A stretch of DNA of 64,000 nucleotides from Microbacterium salsuginis (GTDB taxonomy: Bacteria; Actinomycetota; Actinomycetes; Actinomycetales; Microbacteriaceae). The DNA lies in assembly GCF_012524205.1 (NCBI RefSeq), contig NZ_JABACI010000005.1, positions 248,001-312,000 on the forward strand. Direction: 5' to 3'. The notes beneath the pieces are model-generated. The model searched no databases. It was not told the origin of the DNA and saw only the letters and a program-made list of their open reading frames with translations. The stretch's first letter is position 1, and every line of letters begins with the position of its first letter. Below, piece by piece: positions 17,250-25,646 of this stretch. Both the position numbers and the translations under genes were made by a program.

Positions 17250-18052
17250 CCGTCCTCACCGCCGAGCCGACCACACGCTCGGACACCCGACCCTCCGCCC
17301 ACCGGCTCAGCTTCGCCCATCTGCTCCGCAGCGAATGGATCAAGGTCGTGACGCTGCGCTCCACATGGTGGTCGCTCGGAGTCGCTGCCGTGCTCTCGAT
17401 CGGCATCTCGATGTTGATCGCCGCCGCCTCATCCAACTTCGGACCCGGCTATCCGGCCGTGAGCGCCATCCTGTCGCCCACGCAGTTCACGATGCTGGTG
17501 GCCGGCGTCCTCGGCGCGATCGTGATCACCGGCGAGTACTCGACGGGCATGATCCGCTCCACCCTCACCGCCGAACCGCGCCGCGGGGCGGTCGTACTGG
17601 CCAAGGCCGTCGTCGTGTCCGTGCTGATGGCGGTGACCAGCGTGGTGATCTACGCGGTCGCCATCGCGGCCACCGCCCCGTTCCTCACCGAGGGCATCGA
17701 CTGGTCCGAGCCGTCGCAGTCCATCGCGCCGCTCGCGTTCGGCGTCCTGTCGATGGTCGCCTTCACGCTGATCGGCCTGGGTTTCGGGTTCATGGTGCGA
17801 AACGGCGCCGGCGCGATCGCCGTCACCGTCGGCGTGCTGTTCGTGCTGCCGATCGTGTTCAGCCTGTTCTCGATGGCCGGTGAGGACTGGCAATGGCTCG
17901 TCGACCTCGCCGACTATCTGCCGATGAACGCCGCGGCGGCGCTCGCTTCGCCCGGCAACGAAGAACTGGCCGCTCCGCTGCTGGCCCTGACCGGCTGGGT
18001 GCTCGCCCCGCTGGTGATCGGCTGGGGCGTGCTGCGGACGCGCGACGCGTAG
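17246..18052 (+). CDS. ABC-2 type transporter permease
   Basis: A 268-residue integral membrane protein with about six hydrophobic segments, the first after a short cytoplasmic N-terminus (FAHLLRSEWIKVVTLRSTWW, a typical permease entry motif). It pairs with the ATPase encoded immediately upstream through an ATGA overlap. Its TAG stop is reused as the first three bases of the -10 hexamer of the following kinase gene. Confidence 0.88.
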   Translation: MTVLTAEPTTRSDTRPSAHRLSFAHLLRSEWIKVVTLRSTWWSLGVAAVLSIGISMLIAAASSNFGPGYPAVSAILSPTQFTMLVAGVLGAIVITGEYSTGMIRSTLTAEPRRGAVVLAKAVVVSVLMAVTSVVIYAVAIAATAPFLTEGIDWSEPSQSIAPLAFGVLSMVAFTLIGLGFGFMVRNGAGAIAVTVGVLFVLPIVFSLFSMAGEDWQWLVDLADYLPMNAAAALASPGNEELAAPLLALTGWVLAPLVIGWGVLRTRDA

Positions 18053-18055
18053 AGT
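18050..18055 (+). promoter_or_regulatory. -10 hexamer built on the permease stop codon
   Basis: TAGAGT, whose TAG is the permease stop, lies 7 bases before the kinase ATG at 18063. The kinase-regulator pair can therefore be transcribed independently of the transporter. Confidence 0.45.
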
Positions 18056-18062
18056 CGAGCGG

Positions 18063-19349
18063 ATGTCGCGTCCAGAACCGCAGGCCGTCGTCGGTGCCCT
18101 TCCCGGCACCGACGACGGCCTGCATCTGCCACGGCCGCCAGGCGTTCTTCGCCGCTTCTGGGCCCGTCATCCGCGATTCGCCGACGTGCTGGTCGCGTTC
18201 CTGGCCCTGCTCCTGTCGGCGCCGGCGGCGACGTTCCGCACCGACTTCGCGATCGCTCCCACCCCCGCTCAGACCTGGTTCGCGATCATCCTCGTGGTGC
18301 TGTCGTGCGTCGCCCTCGTCTTTCGTCGCACCCGCCCCCTGACCGTGTTCGTCGGGTCGATGATCCCGGCGATCGTGCTTCCGCCGAGTCTCGCGCCGGC
18401 GACGCACCTGATTCCGGCATTCGCGCTCTACGCCGTCGCGGTGTACCGCTCGGCGCGCGCGTGCTGGACGGCGTTCGGAGTGGCCTCCGGCGCTCTGGCT
18501 GTTTACGCCGCCGCGGCGACGATCGCCCTTCCCTCCGAACTGCCCTTCCTGGTGTCGACCCTGGTGTCGGCGGTCGTGGGCCTGCTGATCGGCGGACTCA
18601 TCGGGACGAACGTCGGAAACCGGCGACGCTATCTCGAGGCACTCATCGACCGGTCCCGCCAGCTGATGGTGGAGCGCGACCAGCAGGCCCAGCTCGCGGC
18701 CGCCGCCGAGCGCACGCGCATCGCTCGCGAGATGCACGACATCGTCTCTCACAACCTCACCGTCGTCGTCGCGCTCGCTGAGGGCGCCACAGCCACGCCC
18801 GACGCCGAGCGCGCACGCGCCGCCACCGAGCAGATCGCGACGACCGCCCGTGGTGCGCTCACCGAGATGCGCTCCATGCTCGGCGTGCTGCGCGACCCCG
18901 ACGTCGCGGACGGGACGCTGCTCGCACCGGCCGAGTCCGCGAATGTCGCCGCCGCCGTCGAGGCCGCGCAGCGCGCCGGCTACCCGGTCGTGCTGCACAC
19001 CGAGGGAAGCCCGGATGCGCTCCCTGCAGACCTACGGCTGGCGCTGACCCGCATCGTCCAGGAGTCTCTCACCAACGCCATGCGCCATGCCCCGCTGGCA
19101 ACGCTCATCGACGTGCGGGTCGTCGTCCGCGAGGACGCCGTCGACGCGTTGATCGTCAATGACGGCGCCAGGAAGGGGGCGCGATCGGCCGATGCCGGCT
19201 CACGAGGCGGGTACGGGATCCCGGGGCTGCACGAGCGAGTCGCCCACGTCGGCGGCTCGCTCTCGGCGGGTCTCGTCGATGACGATCGCTGGATCGTGCG
19301 GGCATCCCTCCCGCGCCCGCACTCCCCGATCGAGGACGACGCCACATGA
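18063..19349 (+). CDS. Sensor histidine kinase (HisKA_3 type)
   Basis: A 428-residue kinase with about five membrane segments in residues 40-185 and almost no extracytoplasmic domain, as in intramembrane-sensing kinases. A short coiled coil leads to REMHDIVSHNLTVVV with phospho-acceptor His225. The ATPase domain has QESLTNAMRHAP (N-box) and GGYGIPGLHERV (G-box). It lies directly after an ABC-2 exporter and overlaps the regulator start by 4 bases, the arrangement of exporter-linked drug- or peptide-sensing systems. Confidence 0.9.
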   Translation: MSRPEPQAVVGALPGTDDGLHLPRPPGVLRRFWARHPRFADVLVAFLALLLSAPAATFRTDFAIAPTPAQTWFAIILVVLSCVALVFRRTRPLTVFVGSMIPAIVLPPSLAPATHLIPAFALYAVAVYRSARACWTAFGVASGALAVYAAAATIALPSELPFLVSTLVSAVVGLLIGGLIGTNVGNRRRYLEALIDRSRQLMVERDQQAQLAAAAERTRIAREMHDIVSHNLTVVVALAEGATATPDAERARAATEQIATTARGALTEMRSMLGVLRDPDVADGTLLAPAESANVAAAVEAAQRAGYPVVLHTEGSPDALPADLRLALTRIVQESLTNAMRHAPLATLIDVRVVVREDAVDALIVNDGARKGARSADAGSRGGYGIPGLHERVAHVGGSLSAGLVDDDRWIVRASLPRPHSPIEDDAT

Positions 19350-20041
19350 CCGAGACCATCCGCGTCCTCTTGGTGGACGACCAGGAGCTCATCCGCCTCG
19401 GGTTCCGCCTCGTGCTCGACGCAGAACCCGACATCGAGGTGATCGGAGAAGCGGCGGACGGTGACGAGGCGATCCGTGCGGTGCTCGCCGACGCGCCGGA
19501 TGTCGTGCTGATGGACATCCGGATGCCGCGCACCGACGGCATCACCGCGACACGCGAGATCGTGCGCGCGCACCCCGGAACGCGCGTCCTCGTGCTGACC
19601 ACGTTCGATCTGGATGAGTACGCGTTCGGCGCGCTCGATGCCGGCGCCGGCGGGTTCCTCCTGAAGGACGCGCAGCGGTCAGAGCTGACCGCCGCGATCC
19701 GGGCCGTGCACCGCGGCGACGCGGTGCTCGCTCCCCCGGTCACGCGCAGGCTCGTCGAGCGTCTGCGCGCAGCGCCCGCCCCGACTCTCCCCGACGATGA
19801 GCCGGATCCCACCGCGGAGCTCACCGATCGCGAGCGGGATGTGTTCCTCGCGATCGCCCAGGGCCTGACGAACGCCGAGATCGCCCGGCATCTGTTCGTG
19901 AGCGAGTCCACCGTGAAGACCCATGTCGGCCGCGTGCTGGCGAAGATCGGAGCGAGGGACCGCGTGCACGCCGTGATCCTCGCGCACCGGCACCGCCTCG
20001 TGGACGCATCCGCGCCGCTCCCGCCCGACACTCGCCGTTGA
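19346..20041 (+). CDS. NarL/LuxR-type response regulator
   Basis: A 231-residue regulator with the receiver residues VDDQ, phospho-acceptor Asp57 (LMDIRMPRTDG) and LLKDAQ lysine, and a C-terminal LuxR HTH (LTDREREVF-like block reading LTDRERDVFLAIAQGLTN). It is the partner of the kinase at 18063 and is expected to control the exporter operon. Confidence 0.9.
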   Translation: MTETIRVLLVDDQELIRLGFRLVLDAEPDIEVIGEAADGDEAIRAVLADAPDVVLMDIRMPRTDGITATREIVRAHPGTRVLVLTTFDLDEYAFGALDAGAGGFLLKDAQRSELTAAIRAVHRGDAVLAPPVTRRLVERLRAAPAPTLPDDEPDPTAELTDRERDVFLAIAQGLTNAEIARHLFVSESTVKTHVGRVLAKIGARDRVHAVILAHRHRLVDASAPLPPDTRR

Positions 20042-20086
20042 CGCGGCGCCGTGCGGGCGTTCAGCGGAGGCGGAGGCATCCGTCGT

Positions 20087-20092
20087 TAGGAT
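20087..20092 (+). promoter_or_regulatory. -10 hexamer deciding the mscS start
   Basis: TAGGAT, 7 bases before the ATG at 20100. A GTG at 20094 in the same frame lies inside the spacer and is thereby disfavoured. Confidence 0.5.
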
Positions 20093-20099
20093 CGTGACG

Positions 20100-21197
20100 A
20101 TGATCCGCGTTCCCCTCGAGGCCCCCGAAATCACCGACCCCGCTCTCTGGCAGGAGATCGGTGAGTTCTTCGTTCGTGCCGGGTGGAACCTCGTAGCTGC
20201 CGCAGGCATCCTCGTCGGCGCGATCCTCCTGGTGTGGGTCCTGCGCCTGGTCATCAACCGCGTCGTCAACCGGATCGTGAGCGGCGCGAAGTCCAAGGCC
20301 AACGTCGACGACACCCAGGCACTGGAGCGCTCCCCGCTCGCCTCCGTGCGGCTGGTGCAGCGCACCCGCACACTCGGCTCGATCCTGCACAACATCGTCA
20401 ACGTGACCATCGTGGTCATCGCGCTGCTCCTGATCGTGAACGTGTTCGCGCCCAACGCGCTGGCGTCGCTGACGCTGCTCACCGCGGCGATCGGCGCCGG
20501 TCTCGGCTTCGGTGCGCAGAACATCGTCAAGGACGTGCTCAACGGCATCTTCATCGTCGCCGAGGACCAGGTCGGCATCGGTGACGTCGTCGACCTCGGG
20601 CTCGCCACCGGCATCGTCGAGTACGTGAGCGTGCGCGTGACGCACGTGCGGGACGTCAACGGCACGCTGTGGTACGTGCGCAACGGCGAGATCACACGGA
20701 TCGGGAACCTGTCGCAGGGCTGGTCGCGCGTCATCATCGACCTCTCGGTCGCCGTCGACTCCGACATCGACGAGGTCGAGAAGGCGATGCTCGACACCGC
20801 GAAGGGCCTCGCGAAGGACCCGAAGTGGCGCACGCGGATCCTCGAGCAGCCCGAGGTGTGGGGGCTGGAGTCCATCTCGGGCGACGCGCTGGTCATCCGC
20901 CTCGTGATGAAGACCCGCGCGAACGCGAAGGACGACGTCGCCCGCGAACTGCGGATGCGGCTGAAGCACGCCGTCGACGAGATGGGCATCACGCTGCCGG
21001 CCCTGAACACGATCATGCCCACCGGCATCGAAGGCGCGTTGCGGGTGCGCGGCGCGAACCCGCCGAAGACGAAAGCCAACCCGGTCGCGCCGGCGGCGGT
21101 CGAGCGTCCGGTGTGGCGGCCGAAGCGTACGAGCAAGAAGTCGCAGCCGCCGGTGGACGGCGATGCCGCACCCGGAACCCCGGAAGGGACGCCATGA
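20100..21197 (+). CDS. MscS-family mechanosensitive ion channel
   Basis: A 365-residue small-conductance channel. Hydrophobic segments lie at about 29-55 and 98-117, followed by the pore-lining helix with GAGLGFGAQNIVKDV near residues 132-146 and the beta domain (EDQVGIGDVV). A 65-residue Lys/Pro-rich C-terminal tail (after MPTGIEGALRVRG) is an addition. It opens on hypo-osmotic shock to release solutes. The stop overlaps the haemoglobin start by 4 bases, so the two are translationally coupled. Confidence 0.9.
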   Translation: MIRVPLEAPEITDPALWQEIGEFFVRAGWNLVAAAGILVGAILLVWVLRLVINRVVNRIVSGAKSKANVDDTQALERSPLASVRLVQRTRTLGSILHNIVNVTIVVIALLLIVNVFAPNALASLTLLTAAIGAGLGFGAQNIVKDVLNGIFIVAEDQVGIGDVVDLGLATGIVEYVSVRVTHVRDVNGTLWYVRNGEITRIGNLSQGWSRVIIDLSVAVDSDIDEVEKAMLDTAKGLAKDPKWRTRILEQPEVWGLESISGDALVIRLVMKTRANAKDDVARELRMRLKHAVDEMGITLPALNTIMPTGIEGALRVRGANPPKTKANPVAPAAVERPVWRPKRTSKKSQPPVDGDAAPGTPEGTP

Positions 21198-21697
21198 CAG
21201 ACCCGACCCCCGCAGACCCGGCCCCGGCAGCCGGCGCCACGCCGCTGAGCTTCTACGACGAGGTGGGCGGTCACGACACGTTCGTCCGGCTCGTCGACGA
21301 GTTCTATCGCGGTGTCGCCGACGACGAGGTGCTCCGGCCGATGTACCCGGAGGAGGATCTCGGCCCCGCCAAGGTGCGACTGACGATGTTCCTCGAGCAG
21401 TACTGGGGAGGACCGTCGACGTACAGCGAGCAGCGCGGGCATCCACGACTGCGGATGCGGCACTCGCCGTTCCACGTCAACCCCGACGCGCGTGACCGCT
21501 GGCTCGCCCACATGCGGACCGCCGTCGATGAGCTCGACCTGCCGCCGCTGCACGAGACCACCCTGTGGGACTACCTGCAGCGGGCGGCGTTCGCGATGGT
21601 GAACACGTTCGAGCCGACGGGCATCGGCCCTGCCAGCGACGGTCGCGCAGCCGGATCCCTGCCGGTCACCGCGGCGCCTTCCGACCCGTCATCCTGA
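21194..21697 (+). CDS. glbO: Group II truncated haemoglobin (GlbO type)
   Basis: A 167-residue 2-on-2 globin with a 17-residue Pro/Ala-rich N-terminal lead. The group II residues align with Mycobacterium tuberculosis GlbO: Tyr51 (CD1 position), proximal His90 in LRMRHSPF and Trp103 (G8) thirteen residues later. WGGPSTYSEQRGHPRL is almost invariant in the family. Proposed roles are oxygen or peroxide/nitrosative chemistry near the membrane. It follows mscS in an ATGA overlap. Confidence 0.93.
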   Translation: MTDPTPADPAPAAGATPLSFYDEVGGHDTFVRLVDEFYRGVADDEVLRPMYPEEDLGPAKVRLTMFLEQYWGGPSTYSEQRGHPRLRMRHSPFHVNPDARDRWLAHMRTAVDELDLPPLHETTLWDYLQRAAFAMVNTFEPTGIGPASDGRAAGSLPVTAAPSDPSS

Positions 21698-21725
21698 CGT
21701 CCCACCCGCCGACGAAGGAGTCGAC

Positions 21726-23390
21726 ATGCCCCTCGCCACCCACTCCACGGATGTCCTCGTCATCGGATGGGGGCTCGCCGGACTCGTCGCCGCGAGCGAG
21801 GCCGCCGCCGCCGGCAAGCGCGTGACGATCATCGACCAGGAGCCGCGCACGAATCTCGGCGGGCAGGCGTGGTGGTCGTTCGGCGGACTGTTCTTCATCG
21901 ACTCCCCGGAACAGCGCCGGCTCGGGGTGCGCGACTCGCTCGAACTGGCACGCCAGGACTGGTTCGGGAACGCCGGCTTCGATCGCGAAGAGGATCTGTG
22001 GCCGCGGCGGTGGGCCGAGGCGTATCTGCAATTCGCGCACGAGGAGAAGCGCTCCTGGTTGCGCGAGAAGGGCGTCGGGTTCTTCCCGATCGTGGGATGG
22101 GCCGAGCGCGGCGGCTACACCGCGACCGGGCCGGGAAACTCGGTGCCGCGGTTCCACATCACGTGGGGAACCGGCCCCGGCATCGTGGCGCCGTTCCAGG
22201 CCGCCGTCGAGGACGCCGAGAGCCGAGGCCGCATCACGATCCTCCCCCGGCACAAGGTGACGTCGCTCACCACCCGTGCGGGTGTGGTCGTCGGGGCAGA
22301 AGGCGACATCCTCGAGCCATCGGGCGCCGCACGCGGCATCGCCACCTCGCGGGAGGCGGTGGGTTCGTTCGCGATCACCGCCCAGGCCACCATCGTCGCG
22401 TCCGGCGGCATCGGCGGAAATCACGAGCTGGTGCGCAGGTGGTGGCCCGAACGCCTCGGAACACCACCCGAGTCCATGGTCACCGGGGTGCCGGCGTACG
22501 TCGACGGTTCGATGCAGGTCGCGACAGAGGCCGCCGGCGCGCGGCTGATCAACGGCGACCGCATGTGGCACTACGTCGAGGGAATCCAGAACTGGGATCC
22601 CATCTGGCCGGATCACGGCATCCGGATCCTCCCCGGTCCGTCGTCGGTCTGGCTCGACGCCACCGGCACGCGCCTGCCCGTTCCCCTCTTTCCCGGTTTC
22701 GACACGCTCGGCACGCTGGCGCACCTGCGGGCGACGGGCTACGACCACTCATGGTTCGTGCTGTCGCAGAAGATCATCGAGAAGGAGTTCACGCTGTCGG
22801 GCAGTGAGCAGAACCCCGATCTCACCGGCAAAGATGTCCGCCTCCTGGCGAAGTCCCGGCTCGGAAAGGGCGCTGCGGGACCGGTGCAGGCCTTCATGGA
22901 CAAGGGCGCCGACTTCGTCGTGCGCGACACGCTGGACGATCTCATCTCCGGCATGCAGGCGCTTCCTGGTGGCGATGTCCTCGATGCCGAGCGCGTGCGG
23001 TTCGAGGTCGAGGCCCGCGATCGCGAGGTCGCGAACGACTTCACCAAGGATGCGCAGATCGCGATGCTGCGCTCTGCCCGCGCCTTCCGGGGCGACCGCC
23101 TGATCCGCACCGCGAGCCCCCACCGCATCCTCGACCCCGGTGCGGGCCCCCTCATCGCCGTCAAGCTGCACGTGCTCACGCGCAAGTCGCTCGGCGGCAT
23201 CGAGACCGACCTGTCCGGGCGGGCTCTCGGCGGGAACGGCGAGCCGATTCCGGGCTTGTACGCCGCCGGCGAAGCGAGCGGCTTCGGTGGCGGCGGAGTG
23301 CACGGCTATCGCGCTCTCGAGGGCACGTTCGTCGGCGGATGCCTCTTCTCGGGGCGCGTCGCCGGACGCGCGGTGGCGGCGACTCTCTGA
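21726..23390 (+). CDS. FAD-binding dehydrogenase (KstD-like)
   Basis: A 554-residue flavoprotein of the fumarate reductase/3-ketosteroid dehydrogenase superfamily. The Rossmann dinucleotide motif GWGLAGLVAASEAAAAG starts at residue 14 with an acidic strand end (IIDQEP), and the C-terminal GLYAAGEASGFGGGGVHGYR completes the FAD site. Actinobacterial members are annotated as FAD-binding dehydrogenases of unknown substrate; steroid dehydrogenation is not shown. GAAGGAG lies 6 bases before the ATG. The gene ends in a CTGACG/CGTCAG palindrome shared with the converging stop at 23396. Confidence 0.88.
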   Translation: MPLATHSTDVLVIGWGLAGLVAASEAAAAGKRVTIIDQEPRTNLGGQAWWSFGGLFFIDSPEQRRLGVRDSLELARQDWFGNAGFDREEDLWPRRWAEAYLQFAHEEKRSWLREKGVGFFPIVGWAERGGYTATGPGNSVPRFHITWGTGPGIVAPFQAAVEDAESRGRITILPRHKVTSLTTRAGVVVGAEGDILEPSGAARGIATSREAVGSFAITAQATIVASGGIGGNHELVRRWWPERLGTPPESMVTGVPAYVDGSMQVATEAAGARLINGDRMWHYVEGIQNWDPIWPDHGIRILPGPSSVWLDATGTRLPVPLFPGFDTLGTLAHLRATGYDHSWFVLSQKIIEKEFTLSGSEQNPDLTGKDVRLLAKSRLGKGAAGPVQAFMDKGADFVVRDTLDDLISGMQALPGGDVLDAERVRFEVEARDREVANDFTKDAQIAMLRSARAFRGDRLIRTASPHRILDPGAGPLIAVKLHVLTRKSLGGIETDLSGRALGGNGEPIPGLYAAGEASGFGGGGVHGYRALEGTFVGGCLFSGRVAGRAVAATL

Positions 23391-23395
23391 CGCCG

Positions 23396-24067
23396 TCAGC
23401 GCCCGCCCGTTCGGCGTACCGGCCCCAGACCGCTCGCCACCGGGCCACGGACCAGGACGTGCCCGCGCCGCAGACTGACGCGGGTCCACGCGCCGCTCGC
23501 CAGAACGTGCGCCGATTCGCCGCCGCTGATGAAGCCCATGCTGAGCGCGGCGAACGCCGCGCCCAGCGGCAGACCACCCAGCTCCGCGTCGGGCACACCC
23601 CACACGTGCGCACGGACGGCGCGCACCGCATCCTCCCCGGCATCCGTCGGCACCTCGTCGGCGACGCGCGCGATCCCGCCCTGCGCCTTGGCTGCGAGCA
23701 GAGCGGCGTCGAGCGATTCCCGAGGCTCCCAGCCGCTTCGCGGCGGTGCGATGCCCGCCCACGCCGGCGACAGCGCCGTCTCGGGAAGGCTCAGGGCGTT
23801 CGGCTCGTCGAGCACCGCAGACAGGACGGATGCCTCGACGACGAGGTCGCACACCAGCTCCGGGTCGGCGGCCAGCGTCCGCATTGCGAGGACGGTGGGC
23901 GTGGCGTCTCCGATGCCTCGCGGCGCCAGCGGTGCCGCGGTCATCGCCAGCACGCCGCCGCTCGCCTGGAGCCGGACGCCCTCGGTCGTGAACCGCGCGG
24001 CGCGGCCGGCGAACGTGAGGGCGTCCGCGGCCGAGGCCGGGTCGGCGAGGAGCAGGCGCGGAGACAT
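23396..24067 (-). CDS. Conserved actinobacterial protein of unknown function
   Basis: A 223-residue Ala-rich soluble protein without signal peptide, membrane segments or a motif I recognise. It begins MSPRLLLADPASAADALTF and has a Trp-containing WAGIAPPRSGWEPRES segment in the middle. Codon use matches the surroundings. TAGCTT lies 6 bases before the ATG, predicting a leaderless transcript. It is divergent from the tesB-like thioesterase and convergent with the flavin dehydrogenase. Confidence 0.75.
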   Translation of the reverse strand: MSPRLLLADPASAADALTFAGRAARFTTEGVRLQASGGVLAMTAAPLAPRGIGDATPTVLAMRTLAADPELVCDLVVEASVLSAVLDEPNALSLPETALSPAWAGIAPPRSGWEPRESLDAALLAAKAQGGIARVADEVPTDAGEDAVRAVRAHVWGVPDAELGGLPLGAAFAALSMGFISGGESAHVLASGAWTRVSLRRGHVLVRGPVASGLGPVRRTGGR

Positions 24068-24073
24068 CGCCCT

Positions 24074-24079
24074 AAGCTA
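24074..24079 (-). promoter_or_regulatory. -10 hexamer, gene at 23396-24067
   Basis: TAGCTT on the minus strand, 6 bases before the ATG at 24067, within the 56-base divergent gap. Confidence 0.45.
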
Positions 24080-24123
24080 CCAAGCAGATCGACGGGCGGA
24101 GGCCGCCCCGGAGAGGAGCACCC

Positions 24124-25017
24124 GTGGACGACGCCGAGCCGACCGTCGAACCCGATCCGGTCGCCTCGCTTCTCGCGGTGCTCGACCTCAGCGGATCCGA
24201 TGCACGCACGAGCGAAGACATCTTCACCGGCACGTCCCAGTCCATGCCGCTCGGGCGCGTCTACGGCGGACAGGTGCTCGCACAGTCGATCGTCGCCGCC
24301 GAGCGGACCATCCCCGACGGCCGCATCGTGCACTCGATGCACGGCTACTTCCTGCGGCCCGGCGACTCGACGAAGGGCATCACGTTCGCCGTCGACCGCA
24401 TCCACGACGGCCGGTCATTCTCGACGCGTCGCACGCAGGCATTTCAGGACGGCGTGCCGATCTTCTCCATGATCGCCTCCTTCCAGGACGAGGACCCGGG
24501 TCTGGAGCATCAGGAGCCGATGCCGGAAGACATCCCGGGGCCGGACGAGCTGCCCGACGTCGAGTCGCATCTGCAGGGGCTCCATCCCATGTCGAAGCGT
24601 CTGTTCACCGATCGGCCCGTCGACCTGCGCCACATCCCGTCGCCTATCTACGCCAGCGTGCAGGGCGAACGGGTACCGCGTCAGGCGGTCTGGATGCGGG
24701 TCCGGCGGCCGCTGCCGGACGCGGCGGGCATCCATCGGGCCGCCCTGGCCTACCTCAGCGACCTGACGATCCAGGAATCGATCCTGCGTGCGCACGGGAT
24801 CGCGTGGGCGACACCTGGGCTCAAAGTGGCGAGCCTGGACCACGCCATGTGGTGGCACCGATTCGGGCGCGCCGACGAGTGGATGCTGTACGTCCAGGAG
24901 TCTCCGAGCGCACGGGGTGGCCGCGGGCTGGCGACGGGCCGCGTCTACTCGGCCGCCGGCGTCCTGCTGGCCAGCGTCGCTCAGGAGATCATGGTCCGCG
25001 TCCCGGACGCGGACTGA
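24124..25017 (+). CDS. tesB: Acyl-CoA thioesterase II (TesB family)
   Basis: A 297-residue double-hotdog thioesterase that hydrolyses acyl-CoA. The N-terminal hotdog has GRVYGGQVLAQS and HSMHGYFLRPGD, and the C-terminal one SDLTIQESILRAHG and SLDHAMWWHR, blocks typical of TesB. The GTG at 24124 follows GAGAGGAG at a normal distance. It converges on a second, single-hotdog thioesterase, giving a small acyl-CoA thioesterase locus. Confidence 0.92.
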   Translation: MDDAEPTVEPDPVASLLAVLDLSGSDARTSEDIFTGTSQSMPLGRVYGGQVLAQSIVAAERTIPDGRIVHSMHGYFLRPGDSTKGITFAVDRIHDGRSFSTRRTQAFQDGVPIFSMIASFQDEDPGLEHQEPMPEDIPGPDELPDVESHLQGLHPMSKRLFTDRPVDLRHIPSPIYASVQGERVPRQAVWMRVRRPLPDAAGIHRAALAYLSDLTIQESILRAHGIAWATPGLKVASLDHAMWWHRFGRADEWMLYVQESPSARGGRGLATGRVYSAAGVLLASVAQEIMVRVPDAD

Positions 25018-25035
25018 TATCGATCTGCGACGGCG

Positions 25036-25575
25036 TCAGCGCCGGTGCGCGTAGCCGATCGGCTCGCCGAGGTACGGCATCCAGGCAGCGCGCTCCTCGG
25101 CGCTCAGCCGCAGCGGGCGGCCGGATGCGGCGTCGACCTTGACCACCACCGTCGTGGCGCGGGCGTACAGCGTCTGATCCGGCGAGGCGGTCTCGATCGG
25201 GCTGAACACCTCGTAGCAGACCTCGATGCTCGAGCCGCCGAGCTTGCCGAACCACATCTGGACATCGAGCGGATGCCGCTGGTAGGGCACGGGCGCGAGG
25301 TACTCGATCTCCTGGCGGGCGATGAGGGTGAGCACTCCGCTGAAGATGCTCGAGTCGAGCAGAGCCGTCTCGGGGGCTTCCTCGCCGGGCTCGGGCGCCC
25401 AGAACGCGCGGACGCGCGCTTCTTCGAGCAGCTTGAGCATGGCGGTGTTGTTGACGTGGTTGAACGCGTCGAGATCGCCCCACCGCAGATGGATCGGCAG
25501 GTGCAGACGGTGCGGCGTCCCGCCCGGCGCGCGGCCGGACGGGACGGCGACGTCGTTCTCGCTCGTCTCAGTCAC
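25036..25575 (-). CDS. Acyl-CoA thioesterase (single hotdog, YbgC/FcbC-like)
   Basis: A 179-residue hotdog-fold protein. The signature RWGDLDAFNHVNN near residue 32 carries the Asp of the 4-hydroxybenzoyl-CoA thioesterase class, and the central helix is followed by EYLAPVPYQ. The GTG at 25575 has GAGGAG 6 bases upstream. The natural acyl-CoA is unknown. Confidence 0.88.
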   Translation of the reverse strand: MTETSENDVAVPSGRAPGGTPHRLHLPIHLRWGDLDAFNHVNNTAMLKLLEEARVRAFWAPEPGEEAPETALLDSSIFSGVLTLIARQEIEYLAPVPYQRHPLDVQMWFGKLGGSSIEVCYEVFSPIETASPDQTLYARATTVVVKVDAASGRPLRLSAEERAAWMPYLGEPIGYAHRR

Positions 25576-25646
25576 GCGTGCTCCTCACTTCGTTCGTCAA
25601 CACGCGCAATCGCCTCAGCATCCGAGCAAGCTCGGCTGCGTTCGGC

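Noticed and set aside
18063..18063. Conventional Shine-Dalgarno reading of GAGCGG or TAGGAT-type sequences before several starts
   Set aside because: The same bases fit a -10 hexamer at a constant 6-7 base distance in many genes, which a ribosome-binding site would not explain as uniformly.
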